From the NCBI GenBank assembly GCA_958296225.1, contig OY282456.1, positions 2,914,001 through 2,978,000 of the forward strand: a stretch of 64,000 bases of DNA, read 5' to 3'. The position numbers and the translations under genes are program-made. Below are positions 51,058 to 61,523 of this stretch, in pieces (the first letter of the stretch is position 1; the number at the start of each line of letters is the position of its first letter). The notes beneath the pieces were generated by a model, which ran no database searches, was not told the origin of the DNA, and saw only the letters and a list, made by a program, of their open reading frames with translations. The DNA comes from an uncultured Dehalococcoidia bacterium (GTDB lineage: Bacteria > Chloroflexota > Dehalococcoidia > Lucifugimonadales > UBA3495).

Positions 51058-52512
51058 ATGCGTAAAACCAAGATTATCGCCACCATCGGCCCGTCATCCC
51101 GGTCGCCGGAAACGCTGGAGCGGTTAGTCGCCGCCGGTATGGACGTGGCCCGGCTCAACTTTTCCCACGGGACGCTGGAAGAGCACGCCGAGGTTATCGC
51201 CAACGTGCGCGCCGCATCGGAGCGACATAACCGCCCGGTGGCAGTGCTGCAAGACCTGGGGGGGAACAAGTTCCGGTTGGGGCATATGGAGGAGCCGGCC
51301 CAGCTGAATTTTGGCGACCAAGTTTCGATAATCAATGAAACGAGGTCTGAGTCCGCCGCGCGGCTGCCTTTTGCCGAGCCGGATATTTTAAGGAGCCTGC
51401 GGCCCGGCAACCTGGTGTACATTTCGGACGGCACCGTGTGCCTTGAAGTGCAGGAGGTTACGCCGGAGCTGGAAGTGAAAACCCAGGTGCGTAACGGAGG
51501 CAATCTCTCGTCCTACAAGGGGGTTAACCTGCCCGACGTGCCTATTGATATGCCGGTGATTACGGAGAGCGACAAGGTGGCCCTGCAATTCGGGGTGGAG
51601 CAGGAAGTGGACTGGGTGGCGTTGTCCTTCGTCCGCACGGGGGAGGATGTTCGCTACGCCCGGGCCTATCTGAACCAGCTGAACAGCCGCGCTCCGGTGA
51701 TGGCCAAGCTGGAACGGCGGGAGTGCATCACCAACCTGGACGATATTTTGCAGGAAGTGGACGGCATTATGGTGGCCCGGGGCGACCTGGGCGTGGAGAT
51801 GCCCATGGAAGAGGTGCCGGTCATCCAGAAGGATATGGTGACCCGGGCCAACCGGGCGGGCAAGATTTCGTCGGTAGCCACGCAGATGCTGCGGTCGATG
51901 GTGAACTCGCCGACGCCGACGCGGGCGGAGGTGTCGGACATCGCCAACGCGGTGCTGGACGGCTGCGACTCGGTGCTGCTGTCCGATGAAATCGCCATCG
52001 GCGCGTATCCGGTGGAAGCGGTGCGTATCGCCGACGCGGCCATCGTCCAGGCGGAAAGGATGTACCACTACTATACTGAGTTTCCGCAGCGGAACCAGAC
52101 GCAGTCGGTTACCTGGGGCGCGACGCAGCTGACCAAGTCGCTGAATGCCAAGCCCATCGTCATCACCAGCACGGGCCGGGCGGCGTTTGAGATGTCGCGG
52201 TTCCGGCCGGAAAACGACATCCTGGTGTTTTCCCACGATGCGGCGGTGCAGCGCCGGGTCTGCATGGCCTGGGGGCTGGCGCCCAAGGGCGTGATACCCG
52301 CCGAACCGGACGTTGCCAAGCTGGTAACGCTGCTGGTGGATGAGGCGATGGCCACCGGCATGGTGTCGGAGCGGGACGTGGTTACGCTGGTGCACGGCTT
52401 TATGACCGGCGTAACCGGCACTACCAACACCATCCAGGTGCTGAACGTTGAGGAGTACCTGAACTATATCGGGCGCAACGCCGTGGCCCACGCCGCCCCC
52501 CAACCGGCATAG
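51058..52512 (+). CDS. pyk: Pyruvate kinase
   Basis: A 484-aa enzyme making pyruvate and ATP from phosphoenolpyruvate and ADP. RKTKIIATIGPSSRSPETLERLVAAGMDVARLNFSHG is the N-terminal barrel start; VMAKLERRECITNLDDIL has the catalytic Lys; IMVARGDLGVEMPMEEVPVIQK binds Mg2+; VATQMLRSMVNSPTPTRAEVSDIANAVLDGCDSVLLSDE is the family signature, slightly variant (MLRSM for MLESM, SDEIAIG for SGETA-G). The C-terminal allosteric domain is present. GGGGTAGGAATT precedes the ATG. Confidence 0.96.
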   Translation: MRKTKIIATIGPSSRSPETLERLVAAGMDVARLNFSHGTLEEHAEVIANVRAASERHNRPVAVLQDLGGNKFRLGHMEEPAQLNFGDQVSIINETRSESAARLPFAEPDILRSLRPGNLVYISDGTVCLEVQEVTPELEVKTQVRNGGNLSSYKGVNLPDVPIDMPVITESDKVALQFGVEQEVDWVALSFVRTGEDVRYARAYLNQLNSRAPVMAKLERRECITNLDDILQEVDGIMVARGDLGVEMPMEEVPVIQKDMVTRANRAGKISSVATQMLRSMVNSPTPTRAEVSDIANAVLDGCDSVLLSDEIAIGAYPVEAVRIADAAIVQAERMYHYYTEFPQRNQTQSVTWGATQLTKSLNAKPIVITSTGRAAFEMSRFRPENDILVFSHDAAVQRRVCMAWGLAPKGVIPAEPDVAKLVTLLVDEAMATGMVSERDVVTLVHGFMTGVTGTTNTIQVLNVEEYLNYIGRNAVAHAAPQPA

Positions 52513-52546
52513 CGCATCCGGCATAACGCGAAAGGAGACGGTGGAG

Positions 52547-52903
52547 ATGACGGAGCAGGAATACGCGCAATGCGCGCGCCGGTTTCTGGTGGATTCCGAC
52601 CGGGAGTTTGCGGCCGGCGAACGGCAGCAGGCATCGGAAAAGCTGTACGGCGCGGCCAACGAAGCTTTGACCGCCATCGCGGTGCAGCGCGGCTGGAAAC
52701 ACCGCACGCACCGGGATATGAAAAATGCCGCCCAAAGGTTGGCGGACGAGCACGATGACCCGTTTCTGTCCACCGGGTTCAACACGGCGGAAAAATTTCA
52801 CAAGAACTTTTTCCACGACGAGATGGAGGACTACGAAATTGAGGTCGACCGCCCCTATGTTCATCGGTACGTCAACCGCGTGCTGGCGCTGATGGTGGGC
52901 TGA
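52547..52903 (+). CDS. HEPN-like (PaREP1-type) helical protein, copy 1
   Basis: A 118-aa all-helical protein. The central part REFAAGERQQASEKLYGAANEALTAIAVQRGWKHRTHRDM resembles the PaREP1/HEPN-type helical fold (A-G-x-x-x-Q-A-S-E-K-x-W/Y-G-A-A). It has no catalytic motif that can be named with certainty. ATG 52547 is preferred to a GTG six bases earlier. A second copy follows after 90 bp. Function is unknown; fragments of an RDD gene in the gap show that the unit duplicated together with RDD. Confidence 0.65.
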   Translation: MTEQEYAQCARRFLVDSDREFAAGERQQASEKLYGAANEALTAIAVQRGWKHRTHRDMKNAAQRLADEHDDPFLSTGFNTAEKFHKNFFHDEMEDYEIEVDRPYVHRYVNRVLALMVG

Positions 52904-52940
52904 CGCTGTAATGCTCACCCTTTCTGTAGCCATACCGTCG

Positions 52941-52965
52941 CTCGGAATGGCGTGAGGACATCATT
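52941..52965 (+). repeat. 25-bp scar of the RDD gene between HEPN copies
   Basis: CTCGGAATGGCGTGAGGACA.. matches 53727-53751 inside the second beta-module of the RDD gene, with one mismatch. It follows a shared 36-bp downstream leader (TGACGCTGTAATGCTCACCC...ATACCGTCG), which is present after both HEPN genes. Confidence 0.8.
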
Positions 52966-52993
52966 TGGCATAACGCAACCGGCATAACGCAAG

Positions 52994-53350
52994 ATGACGG
53001 AGCAGGAATACGCACAATGCGCGCGCCGGTTTCTGGTGGATTCCGACCGGGAGTTTGCCGCCGGCGAACGGCAGCAGGCATCGGAAAAGCTGTACGGCGC
53101 GGCCAACGAGGCGTTGACCGCCATCGCGGTGCAACGCGGCTGGAAACACCGCACGCACCGCGATATGAAAAATGCCAGCCAACGGTTGTCGGAGGAGTGC
53201 GGTGACCCGTTTCTAGTGGGTGGGTTCGCCATCGCCGAAAAATTTCACAAGAATTTTTTTCACGACGAGATGGAGGACTACGAAATTGAGATTGACCGTC
53301 CAGCGGTACACGAATACGTCAACCGGGTGCTGGCGCTGATGGCAGGCTGA
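52994..53350 (+). CDS. HEPN-like (PaREP1-type) helical protein, copy 2
   Basis: A 118-aa protein, nearly identical to copy 1 over the first 65 residues, and differing mainly in the segment around 68-80 (SQRLSEECGDPFLVGGFAI) and the last 15 residues. It begins at ATG 52994 after CGCAAG and lacks the GGAG Shine-Dalgarno of copy 1. The downstream leader TGACGCTGTAATGC.. leads to the RDD gene, so the intact pair is HEPN-like plus RDD. Confidence 0.65.
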   Translation: MTEQEYAQCARRFLVDSDREFAAGERQQASEKLYGAANEALTAIAVQRGWKHRTHRDMKNASQRLSEECGDPFLVGGFAIAEKFHKNFFHDEMEDYEIEIDRPAVHEYVNRVLALMAG

Positions 53351-53403
53351 CGCTGTAATGCTCACCCTTTCTGTAGCCATACCGTCGCAAGGAGCAATGG
53401 ACT

Positions 53404-54313
53404 ATGCAGGGTCAGGTGCTTGATTATTCCATTCAAACCAACGAGGGAATTATCTCCGGCGTGGACGGCTCCCGCTATACTTTCAGCGGCTCCGAATGGC
53501 GTGAGGCGGTCACGCCATCTCGTGGTATGACTGTTGACTTTGAAACGGAGGGGGCAAGGGCCGTTGGCGTGTACCGCGCTTTGGGGCGGGGCGCCGCCAA
53601 CGCAACCCCAACCGACGCTGAACCCGGCGGGACTGCCGCGATGCAGGGGCAAGTGCTGGATTACTCCGTTCAGGCTAACGAGGGCGTCATCTCCGGGGAT
53701 GACGGCATACGCTATACCTTCGCTGGCTCGGAATGGCGTGAGGACGTCATTCCCGCGCGCGGAATGCGTGTTGACTTTGCAGTGGATGGCAGTAACGCCG
53801 CCGGGGTGTACCGGGTATTGGGACGGGGCCAGTTCGCTGCGAACATTCAGGATTCGGTGAGTAGCGCTTTCTCCCGCTCCGGCGCAACCGGCTCCGAAAT
53901 TACCCCGGGCAATCGGTTCGTTGGCTACTTGGTCGAAGTAGGCATCAGGATTGGGCTTTCGATAGTCACCTGGTTGGTAATCGGACTGCCCCTTGGCATT
54001 GTCACCTTGGGCTCCGGCCTGTTTTTGATGCCGATAATTGCGAGCGCAATGCTCTTCGGGTACTACTGGTTGATGTACGCCACACAGAGCGAGGGTCTTG
54101 GACACAAGGCAATCGGAGCGACTCTGATTAACTACGCTACCGGGGAACCGCTGTCTATGGGCAGAGCCGCTGCGCGCCGGGGCGGTCACTGTCGGCTCGT
54201 GGCTTTTCCCCATTCCAACCCTGATTAACGGCATAATGGTGCTTGCCAATGACGACCGCCGGCACCTCTACGACCTCATCGCCGGCACGCAGGTGGTGCG
54301 GAAGGAACGATAA
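53404..54313 (+). pseudogene. RDD-family membrane protein with two N-terminal beta modules; one-base frameshift
   Basis: Two tandem repeats of about 60 residues open the protein (MQGQVLDYSIQTNEGIISG.., MQGQVLDYSVQANEGVISG..). Each ends in a GMxVDF and GVYRxLGRG motif, a small beta-barrel-like module that often precedes RDD or TM2 membrane domains. The RDD domain follows (GNRFVGYLVEVGIRIGLSIV, LGHKAIGATLINYATGEPLSMGRA). At the GGGG run 54179-54182 the frame breaks. Removing one G restores RRAVTVGSWLFPIPTLINGI and DDRRHLYDLIAGTQVVRKER to the TAA at 54311. The unshifted frame ends at 54228. Sequencing error and true mutation cannot be told apart here. Confidence 0.8.
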
Positions 54314-54365
54314 CGGAGCGGGTTTAAAATCGACCCCTACCCGTTCTCAATACGGTCTTTGGCCG

Positions 54366-55814
54366 TTATTCCACAGCTATCGACCGCGGCAAATGACTGC
54401 CGCCGGATAGATACTGGTCAACGCCCCGGGCCACATCCCGGCCCTCGGCGATGGCCCACACTACCAGGGACTGGCCGCGCACCATATCGCCGCCGGCAAA
54501 GACGCCGGGCACCGAAGTCATTTTGTGGTTATCCACTTTGACGTTGCCGCGCCCGTCCAGCGCGACGCCCAATTGCTCCAGCATCCCGTCGTGTTCCGGG
54601 TGCAGGAAGCCCATGGCCAGCAGCACCAAATCGGCGTCCACGCTGAACTCGCTGCCGGGCACTTCGGACATCTGGAAACGGCCGTTGTCGCCGCGCGTCC
54701 AGTCCACCCGCACGGCGTGCAACCGGGAGACCTGCCCGTTGTCGCCGCTGAGGGACTTGGTGAGGATGTTGTAATCGCGGACGCCGCCCTCTTCGTGAGC
54801 GCCGGAGGTTCGCAGAATCATTGGCCAGTGGGGCCAGGGGTTGTCGTCCGGGCGTTCTTCGGGAGGCTCCGGCAACAGCTCGAACTGGTGGACAATTTCG
54901 GCGCCCTGGCGATGCGCGGTGCCCAGGCAGTCGGCCCCGGTGTCGCCGCCGCCGAGGATGATGACCCGCTTGCCTTCGGCGGTAATCCGGTTGGCGACGG
55001 TTTCGCCGGCCAGCGCGCGGTTCTGCTGGGGCAGATAGTCCATCGCAAAATGCACGCCGTCCAACTCCCGGCCCGGCACGTCCAGGTTGCGGGCCTGGGT
55101 GGAGCCGCCGGTAAGACACACCGCGTCATACTCCTGCAACAGCTGCTCCGCCGGATAGTTGACGCCTACGTTGACGCCGGTGCGGAACGCAATGCCTTCC
55201 GCCGCCATCAGGTCAACGCGCCGCTGCACTACCGACTTTTCCAGCTTGAAATCGGGGATGCCCAGCATCAGCAGGCCGCCGATGTAGTCGGCCCTTTCCA
55301 GCACGGTTACGGTGTGTCCGGCCCGGTTCAGCTGCTGGGCGGCGGCCAGACCGGCGGGGCCGCTGCCCACCACGGCCACCGTCTTGCCGGTGCGGGCGGC
55401 CGGGGGCATCGGCTTAATCCAGCCCTGCTCGAACCCGCGGTCGCTAATCTCTTTCTCAATGTACTCAATGGTAACCGGGTCGGAGTTGATGCTCAACACG
55501 CAGGAAGCTTCACAGGGCGCGGGGCAGATGCGTCCGGTAAATTCGGGGAAGTTGTTGGTGCTCAGCAGCACTTCCAGCGCACTTTCCCAATTGCCCAGAT
55601 AGACCTGGTGGTTGAAATCCGGTATCACGTTCCCCAGCGGGCAGCCCATATGACAGAAGGGCACGGCGCAATCCATACAGCGCCCGCCCTGCTCTCTGGC
55701 CTGCGCGTCGGACCAGCGATGATAATATTCCCGGTAGTCGCCGATGCGCGCCGCCGGGGGGCGACGTTGGGGCGCGCCCCGCCTGAACTCCATGAAGCCG
55801 GTGACTTTACCCAT
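54366..55814 (-). CDS. gltD: Glutamate synthase small (beta) subunit
   Basis: A 482-aa NADPH-oxidising subunit. The N-terminal cluster-binding domain has [17 protein letters not shown] and [12 protein letters not shown] (two 4Fe-4S sites). [31 protein letters not shown] is the FAD site and [21 protein letters not shown] the NADPH site. It ends with the [20 protein letters not shown] motif. The ATG overlaps the 3' end of gltB by 8 bp, so the two subunits are translated together. Confidence 0.97.
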   Translation of the reverse strand: MGKVTGFMEFRRGAPQRRPPAARIGDYREYYHRWSDAQAREQGGRCMDCAVPFCHMGCPLGNVIPDFNHQVYLGNWESALEVLLSTNNFPEFTGRICPAPCEASCVLSINSDPVTIEYIEKEISDRGFEQGWIKPMPPAARTGKTVAVVGSGPAGLAAAQQLNRAGHTVTVLERADYIGGLLMLGIPDFKLEKSVVQRRVDLMAAEGIAFRTGVNVGVNYPAEQLLQEYDAVCLTGGSTQARNLDVPGRELDGVHFAMDYLPQQNRALAGETVANRITAEGKRVIILGGGDTGADCLGTAHRQGAEIVHQFELLPEPPEERPDDNPWPHWPMILRTSGAHEEGGVRDYNILTKSLSGDNGQVSRLHAVRVDWTRGDNGRFQMSEVPGSEFSVDADLVLLAMGFLHPEHDGMLEQLGVALDGRGNVKVDNHKMTSVPGVFAGGDMVRGQSLVVWAIAEGRDVARGVDQYLSGGSHLPRSIAVE

Positions 55815-58800
55815 TGCTTACCGCCACCAATTCGGCCGCCGCCCGCTGCGCGCGCTCTTGCAAGACCCGGCGGTAGTCGCGCGGCATCACTTTGTGGAAC
55901 TTGCCGATGCTGGCCCGCCAGTCGTCAAGGATGCGTTGCGCCGGGCCGCTGCCGGTGCGTTCCAGATGCTCGGTCAAGAGGCGGTGCAGGATGTCGATGT
56001 CCTCTTGCTCAGTCAAGTCTTCCAGGTCGGCCATGCCGGCGTTAAAGCGGATGTGGAAATCGCCGTCCGGGTCGTACACGAAGGCGATGCCGCCGCTCAT
56101 GCCGGCGGCGAAATTGCGTCCGGCGCTGCCGATGACGGCTACGACGCCGCCGGTCATATACTCGCAGCCGTGGTCGCCGACGCCTTCCACCACGGCGCGG
56201 GCGCCGCTGTTGCGGACGGCGAACCGTTCGCCGGCCCGTCCGCGGATGAACACGTCGCCGCCGGTGGCGCCGTAGAGCGCGACGTTGCCGATGATGATGT
56301 TGTCTTCCGGCACGAACCTGGAACCGTCGGGCGGCACGATGACGATGCGCCCGCCGCCGATGCCCTTGCCCATATAGTCGTTGGTATCCCCGGCCAGCCG
56401 GATGGAAACGCCGGGGGCCAGGAAAGCGCCGAAACTCTGGCCGCCGGAGCCGGCCAGATTGATGTTGATAGTATCATCGGGCAGCCCGTCCTCGCCGTAC
56501 TGGCGCGCCACCCGTCCGCTGAGCATTGCGCCCACGGTGCGGTTGGAGTTGCTCACCGGCAGGCTGATTGCGACCGGGGCGCCGTAGTCGATGGCGGGCT
56601 GGGCCTGAGCGATGAGTTGGTGGTCCAAGGCGCGTTCCAGCCCGTGGTCCTGGTCAAAGCAGCAGTAAGTCGGTACGCGCTGGGCGCGCGTCGGCATCGT
56701 GAGCAGGCGGGAGAGGTCAATGCCTGACGCCTTCCAGTGCGCCACGGCCGGGCGGGTTTCCAGCATATCTACCCGGCCCACCATCTCGGCCACGGTGCGG
56801 AAGCCGAGGGCGGCCATAATCTCCCGCAGCTCTTCGGCCACGAAGTAGAAATAGTTGACCAGATGGCCCGGCTGGCCGGCAAAACGTTTGCGGAGTTCGG
56901 GGTCTTGCGTAGCGATGCCCACCGAGCAGGTGTTCAGGTGGCACTTGCGGAGCATGATGCAGCCGTTGACGATGAGGGCGGAGGTGGCCATGCCGAACTC
57001 TTCGGCGCCCAGCAGGGCGGCGATGGCAACGTCGCGACCGGTTTTCAGCTGGCCGTCGGTCTGCACTACGATGCGACTGCGGAGGTCGTTGGTGACGAGC
57101 ACCTGCTGGGTCTCGGCTACGCCCAGCTCCCAGGGGAGGCCGGCGTGCTTGATGGAGGACTCCGGCGATGCGCCAGTGCCCCCGTCGTGGCCGCTGATGA
57201 GCACCACGTCGCCGTGACCTTTGGAGACGCCGGCGGCGATAGTGCCAACGCCAACTTCGGACACCAGCTTGACGTGGATTCGGGCCTCCGGGTTGATGTT
57301 TTTCAGGTCGTGGATGAGCTGGGCCAGGTCTTCAATGGAGTAGATGTCGTGGTGGGGCGGCGGCGAAATCAGCTCCACGCCGGGGGTGGTGTGGCGCACC
57401 CAGCCGATGTACTCGTCAACCTTGTGGCCGGGCAGTTGACCGCCCTCGCCGGGCTTGGAGCCCTGGGCCATCTTGATTTGCAGGTCGGTGGCGTTGACCA
57501 GGTAGTTGGGGGTAACGCCGAAACGTCCTGACGCTACCTGTTTGATGGCGCTGGAGCGGTCGTCGCCGTTGTCGTCGGGGGCGTAGCGATGATAGTCCTC
57601 GCCGCCTTCGCCGGTATTGCTGCGCGCGCCCAGGCGGTTCATGGCGATGGCCATGGTTTCGTGGGCCTCGCGGCTGATGGAACCCAGCGAAATGGCGCCG
57701 GTGGCAAACCGCTTGACGATTGCCACGGCCGGCTCAACCTCGTTGATGGGAATGGACTCGCCGGCCTTGAACTCCAGCAGGCCGCGCAGGGTAGCCATCT
57801 TGCGGCTCTGGTCGTTGACCTGCTCGGCGAACTCCCGGTAGGCGCGGGGGTCATTGGCGCGGGTGGCGTACTGCAGCTTGGCGATGGCCTCCGGGTTCCA
57901 CTGGTGAAACTCGCCGTGGCGACGCCATTGATACTGGCCGCCCATGTCCAATTCCTGCATCCCCGGCACGAAGGGGTCGTCAAAAGCGGATTGATGACGC
58001 TGCAAGGTTTCGGCCTCAACTGTTGCCAGCCCGATACCCTGGATGCGCGAGGGGGTGCGAGTGAAGTAGCGGTCAACCAGGTCATCGTTCAGGCCGATGG
58101 CCTCGAATATCTGCGCGCCCCGGTAGGATTGCACGGTGGAAATGCCCATCTTGGACATCACTTTGAGGATGCCCTTTTCGTTGGCCTTGATGAAATTAGA
58201 GACGGCGTAGTCAGGCTTGGTGCCGTTCAGTTCGCCGCGTTCGGCCAGGTCGCGCACCGATTCCAGCGCCAGATAAGGATTGATGCCGCCGGCCCCGTAG
58301 CCGATGAGCAGGCAGATGTGCTGCACTTCCCGCGGCTCGCCCGATTCAACTACCAGGCCGACGCGGGTGCGAGTGCCTTCCCGCGTCAGGTGTTGGTGCA
58401 CGGCGCCGGTGGCCAGCAGGCTGGGGATGGGCGCCTGGCCGGCGTCCACGCCCCGGTCGGACAGGATGATGATGTTCTTGCCGTCGGCGATGGCCTGGGA
58501 GGCGGCGGCGCACAGGTTATCGAGAGCTTGGGGTATGGAACCGGCGCGGGCGTCGAACAGGGTGGACAAGGTTACTGACGCGAGGCCGGGCAGGTCCAGG
58601 GCGCGGATTTGAGCCAGCTGTTCGTCGGTGAGCAGCGGGGATTTAAGGCGCAGCTGCCGGCAGTGCCAGGGGCTTTCGTCAAAAAGGTTCTGCTCGCTGC
58701 CGATAAAGGCTTCCAGCGATGTAACCAGTTCCTCGCGGATGGCGTCCAGCGGCGGGTTGGAGACCTGGGCAAACAGCTGCTTGAAATAGTCGAACAGCAA

Positions 58801-60354
58801 GCGGTTCTGGTCGGACAGCACGGCCAGGGAGGCGTCGTTGCCCATGGAGCCGATGGCTTCGTAGCCGGCGGCGGCCATGGGGGTGGTAAGCATCCGCAGT
58901 TCCTCAATGGTGTAGCCGAAGGCGCGCTGCTGCTGGCGGAGGTTGTCGCCACCGGCCGGCGGCAGGGGCGATGCTTCCGGCAGATTGGCCAGGTCAACCT
59001 TGTTTTCCCGGAGCCATTCACCGTAGGGTTGTTTGTTGGCCAGGGTGTGCTTCAGTTCCTCATCGCCGATGATGCGGCCCGCGTCGAAACTGACCAGGAA
59101 CATACGGCCCGGCTGGAGGCGGCCTTTCTCCTTGATGCTGGCGGCCGGCAAGTCCAGCACGCCGGTTTCCGACGCCATTACCAGTTTGTCGTCGTGGGTT
59201 ACGGTGTAACGGAAGGGGCGCAGGCCGTTGCGGTCGAGGACGGCGCACACGTCCTTGCCGTCGGTGGCGAGCATCATGGCCGGGCCGTCCCACGGTTCCA
59301 TCATCGCCGAGTGGAATTCGTAGAAATCCTTTTTCTCCTGGGGCATGGTTTCGTGCTGGTCCCACGCTTCGGGAATCATCATCAGCATGGCGTGGGCCAG
59401 TTCGCGGCCGGTCATCACCAGCAGCTCCAGGGCGTTGTCGAAGCTGGCGGTGTCGCTGGCCTGCGGGTCGCAGATGGGGGCCAGCTTGTGGATGTCGTCG
59501 CCGTACAGGGGCGAACTGAACTGGTACTCGCGGGCGTGCATCCAGTTGATGTTGCCGCGCAGGGTGTTGATTTCGCCGTTGTGCGCCAGATAACGATAAG
59601 GATGCGCCAGCTTCCAATGCCCCAAGGTGTTGGTGCTGAAGCGGGAATGCACCAGAGCGAAGGCCGATACCAGCGATTCGTCGTTCAGGTCAAGGTAGAA
59701 TCCGGCCAGTTGATAGGAAACCAGCAGCCCCTTATAGACCACGGTGTTGCAGCTCAGGCTGCACAGGTAGAAAAAGTCGGCGTCGTCCGCGCTGATGCCG
59801 GTTTCATCCAGGGTGTTGGATATTACTTTGCGCACGACGTACAGCTTGCGTTCCAGCGCCGCCCGGTCGGGCGTATCAGCGGCGCCTTTGCCGACGAAAA
59901 ACTGCCGGATGGTGGGGCAGACTTCGCGCGCGTCCCGGCCAATGACCGCATGGTTGAGGGGCACGGCGCGCCAGCCCAGGAAGGTCAAGCCTTCGTTGGC
60001 GACGACGGTTTCGATATGGGCGATGCAGGTCGCCAGCGCGCCCGCGTCCTGGGGCAGAAACGCCATGCCGACGCCGTATTCACCCTCTGCGGGCAGGCTG
60101 ATGCCGATGCCGGCAGTGACTTTGCGGAAGAATGCGTCGGGCATCTGCACCAGGATGCCGGCGCCGTCGCCGGTGTCGGGGTCGGAGCCGGACGCGCCGC
60201 GATGCCCCAGGTTGTTGAGCACCTGCAAAGATTCGGTGACGATGGCGTGGGTCTTTTCGCCCTTGATGTTGGCGACCATGCCCACGCCGCAGGCATCGTG
60301 TTCTTGCGCGGTGGAGTATAAGCCGGATTGTGCCAACTCTTGGAGCGAATTCAT
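55807..60354 (-). CDS. gltB: Glutamate synthase large (alpha) subunit
   Basis: A 1515-aa protein that forms glutamate from glutamine and 2-oxoglutarate. The class II glutaminase domain begins at [22 protein letters not shown], whose Cys would become the N-terminal nucleophile after removal of a short propeptide. The FMN-binding synthase domain has [14 protein letters not shown] [20 protein letters not shown] and [20 protein letters not shown]; the 3Fe-4S site is [12 protein letters not shown] (C-x5-C-x4-C). The C-terminal GXGXG helix region is present ([28 protein letters not shown]). The start is taken at ATG 60354 rather than 60372. It is transcribed divergently from the coiled-coil gene. 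Confidence 0.97.
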   Translation of the reverse strand: MNSLQELAQSGLYSTAQEHDACGVGMVANIKGEKTHAIVTESLQVLNNLGHRGASGSDPDTGDGAGILVQMPDAFFRKVTAGIGISLPAEGEYGVGMAFLPQDAGALATCIAHIETVVANEGLTFLGWRAVPLNHAVIGRDAREVCPTIRQFFVGKGAADTPDRAALERKLYVVRKVISNTLDETGISADDADFFYLCSLSCNTVVYKGLLVSYQLAGFYLDLNDESLVSAFALVHSRFSTNTLGHWKLAHPYRYLAHNGEINTLRGNINWMHAREYQFSSPLYGDDIHKLAPICDPQASDTASFDNALELLVMTGRELAHAMLMMIPEAWDQHETMPQEKKDFYEFHSAMMEPWDGPAMMLATDGKDVCAVLDRNGLRPFRYTVTHDDKLVMASETGVLDLPAASIKEKGRLQPGRMFLVSFDAGRIIGDEELKHTLANKQPYGEWLRENKVDLANLPEASPLPPAGGDNLRQQQRAFGYTIEELRMLTTPMAAAGYEAIGSMGNDASLAVLSDQNRLLFDYFKQLFAQVSNPPLDAIREELVTSLEAFIGSEQNLFDESPWHCRQLRLKSPLLTDEQLAQIRALDLPGLASVTLSTLFDARAGSIPQALDNLCAAASQAIADGKNIIILSDRGVDAGQAPIPSLLATGAVHQHLTREGTRTRVGLVVESGEPREVQHICLLIGYGAGGINPYLALESVRDLAERGELNGTKPDYAVSNFIKANEKGILKVMSKMGISTVQSYRGAQIFEAIGLNDDLVDRYFTRTPSRIQGIGLATVEAETLQRHQSAFDDPFVPGMQELDMGGQYQWRRHGEFHQWNPEAIAKLQYATRANDPRAYREFAEQVNDQSRKMATLRGLLEFKAGESIPINEVEPAVAIVKRFATGAISLGSISREAHETMAIAMNRLGARSNTGEGGEDYHRYAPDDNGDDRSSAIKQVASGRFGVTPNYLVNATDLQIKMAQGSKPGEGGQLPGHKVDEYIGWVRHTTPGVELISPPPHHDIYSIEDLAQLIHDLKNINPEARIHVKLVSEVGVGTIAAGVSKGHGDVVLISGHDGGTGASPESSIKHAGLPWELGVAETQQVLVTNDLRSRIVVQTDGQLKTGRDVAIAALLGAEEFGMATSALIVNGCIMLRKCHLNTCSVGIATQDPELRKRFAGQPGHLVNYFYFVAEELREIMAALGFRTVAEMVGRVDMLETRPAVAHWKASGIDLSRLLTMPTRAQRVPTYCCFDQDHGLERALDHQLIAQAQPAIDYGAPVAISLPVSNSNRTVGAMLSGRVARQYGEDGLPDDTININLAGSGGQSFGAFLAPGVSIRLAGDTNDYMGKGIGGGRIVIVPPDGSRFVPEDNIIIGNVALYGATGGDVFIRGRAGERFAVRNSGARAVVEGVGDHGCEYMTGGVVAVIGSAGRNFAAGMSGGIAFVYDPDGDFHIRFNAGMADLEDLTEQEDIDILHRLLTEHLERTGSGPAQRILDDWRASIGKFHKVMPRDYRRVLQERAQRAAAELVAVSNG

Positions 60355-60463
60355 AGCGTTACCCCTGCTCACAATAAAACAAAAGCCACCGGCAGGCGAG
60401 GGGGGGCGGCAGCCCCATCCTCACTGGGCAAATCGGAACAGCCGCGCCGCCGGCAGGATTGCT

Positions 60464-60479
60464 TGTGTAATATATCACA
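60464..60479. promoter_or_regulatory. CRP/FNR-type palindrome in the gltB/coiled-coil intergenic region
   Basis: TGTGT-AATATA-TCACA, one mismatch from the CRP consensus TGTGA-N6-TCACA. It covers the TATATT that could serve as the gltB -10 on the minus strand. Factor identity is unknown; the spacing does not fit TnrA. Confidence 0.5.
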
Positions 60480-60520
60480 AACGCCGGGGATTGCAAGGCG
60501 GGCGCGGCGCGGCCTATACT
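60469..60520. promoter_or_regulatory. Divergent promoters sharing a palindromic -35 (TTGCAA)
   Basis: TTGCAA at 60491-60496 reads the same on both strands. Rightward: an 18-bp spacer and TATACT (60515-60520) toward the coiled-coil/rsfS genes. Leftward: a 16-bp spacer and TATATT (60474-60469) toward gltB. The RNA polymerases could not use the shared box at the same time. Confidence 0.5.
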
Positions 60521-60575
60521 GCACGTTGCCGGCGGCGGCGCAATCCCGCCCCCGCCGCGCCCAGGAGCAGCCGAT

Positions 60576-61145
60576 ATGGAAATAACGCCGTTGCAAGCCT
60601 TTTACGGCAGCATGATGATAGTGATGCTGGCCGCGCTGTTGACCATCGTTTTCCGTCAGGGGCAGTCGCCGACCCGCAAGGAAATGCACGATTTGCACCA
60701 GCAGCTGCGCGAGGAGCTGCGCGCCGAAATCAGGGAGGCCGTCAATGCGGCGGTCAGGGAAATCTGCGCCGATATGAGTCGTCAGATAGAGGGCGTGAAT
60801 CACCGGATAGACGCCTTGGAAGAGAGCGTGAATCACCGAATAGACGCCTTGGAAGCCAGCGTGAATCACCGGATAGACGCCGTGAATTACCGGATAGACG
60901 CCGTGGAAGCCAGCGTGAATCACCGGATAGACGCCTTGGGAGAGAGCGTGAATCACCGAATAGACAGCGTGAATTACCGGATAGACGCCTTGGAAGAGAG
61001 CGTGAATTACCGGATGGACGGATTGCGGCAGGACATCACCCGGGTGCTGAACGCGCTGGCCAATCACGAGCATATTGATGGGCGCGTGATGATTACCGCC
61101 CAACCCGATGCCGAACCGTCCCCGGCTGTTGCCGCTGACAACTAG
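60576..61145 (+). CDS. Membrane-anchored coiled-coil repeat protein
   Basis: A 189-aa protein. One N-terminal membrane helix (LQAFYGSMMIVMLAALLTIVF, residues ~6-26) is followed by a charged segment, and then by a repeat array (about 70-150) of 11-residue units of the VNHRIDALEES type interleaved with 7-residue units (VNYRIDA). This 11/7 pattern fits a continuous coiled coil. The DNA shows 33-bp and 21-bp repeat units at about 60795-61020. CAGGAG precedes the ATG. rsfS follows after 15 bp. The function is not recognised. Confidence 0.7.
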   Translation: MEITPLQAFYGSMMIVMLAALLTIVFRQGQSPTRKEMHDLHQQLREELRAEIREAVNAAVREICADMSRQIEGVNHRIDALEESVNHRIDALEASVNHRIDAVNYRIDAVEASVNHRIDALGESVNHRIDSVNYRIDALEESVNYRMDGLRQDITRVLNALANHEHIDGRVMITAQPDAEPSPAVAADN

Positions 61146-61160
61146 GCCCAGGCTGCCGCT

Positions 61161-61523
61161 ATGACTACCGTAAACACACTGACACCCACCGATGTAGCCC
61201 GGCTGGCCGTGGACGTGGCCGCCGACAAGCTGGCGTCCGATATTGTGATGCTGGACCTGCGTATGTTGACCGTTTTCGCCGACTATTTCGTGGTGATGAC
61301 CGCCGACTCGGCGCGCCAGATTGAAGCCCTGGAAGAGGACCTGTCCAACGCGATGAAAGAGGCGGGAGTGGCCCGGCATCACCGGGAGGGCACGCCGGCG
61401 TCCGGCTGGGTTTTGCTGGACTTTGCCGATGTGGTAATCCACATTTTCGGGCCGGAGGAGCGGGAGTTTTTCGGGCTGGAGCGGCTGTGGAACCGCGCTA
61501 CCCAGGTGGTCAGGATTCTGTAA
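61161..61523 (+). CDS. rsfS: Ribosome silencing factor RsfS
   Basis: A 120-aa protein of the RsfS/Iojap family, which binds ribosomal protein uL14 and blocks subunit joining in starved cells. [38 protein letters not shown] is the family core, and [28 protein letters not shown] the signature end, followed by [11 protein letters not shown]. It lies 15 bp after the coiled-coil gene and overlaps the 3' end of the convergent ndk gene by 14 bp. Confidence 0.95.
   Translation: MTTVNTLTPTDVARLAVDVAADKLASDIVMLDLRMLTVFADYFVVMTADSARQIEALEEDLSNAMKEAGVARHHREGTPASGWVLLDFADVVIHIFGPEEREFFGLERLWNRATQVVRIL

Noticed and set aside
58609..60321. A 570-codon open frame on the plus strand
   Set aside because: It is antisense to gltB, shows no family motif, and arises from GC-rich third positions of a well-recognised gene.
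60464..60479. TnrA/GlnR-type nitrogen operator at the gltB promoter
   Set aside because: The spacing of the half-sites does not fit TGTNAN7TNACA; it fits a CRP/FNR-type palindrome better.
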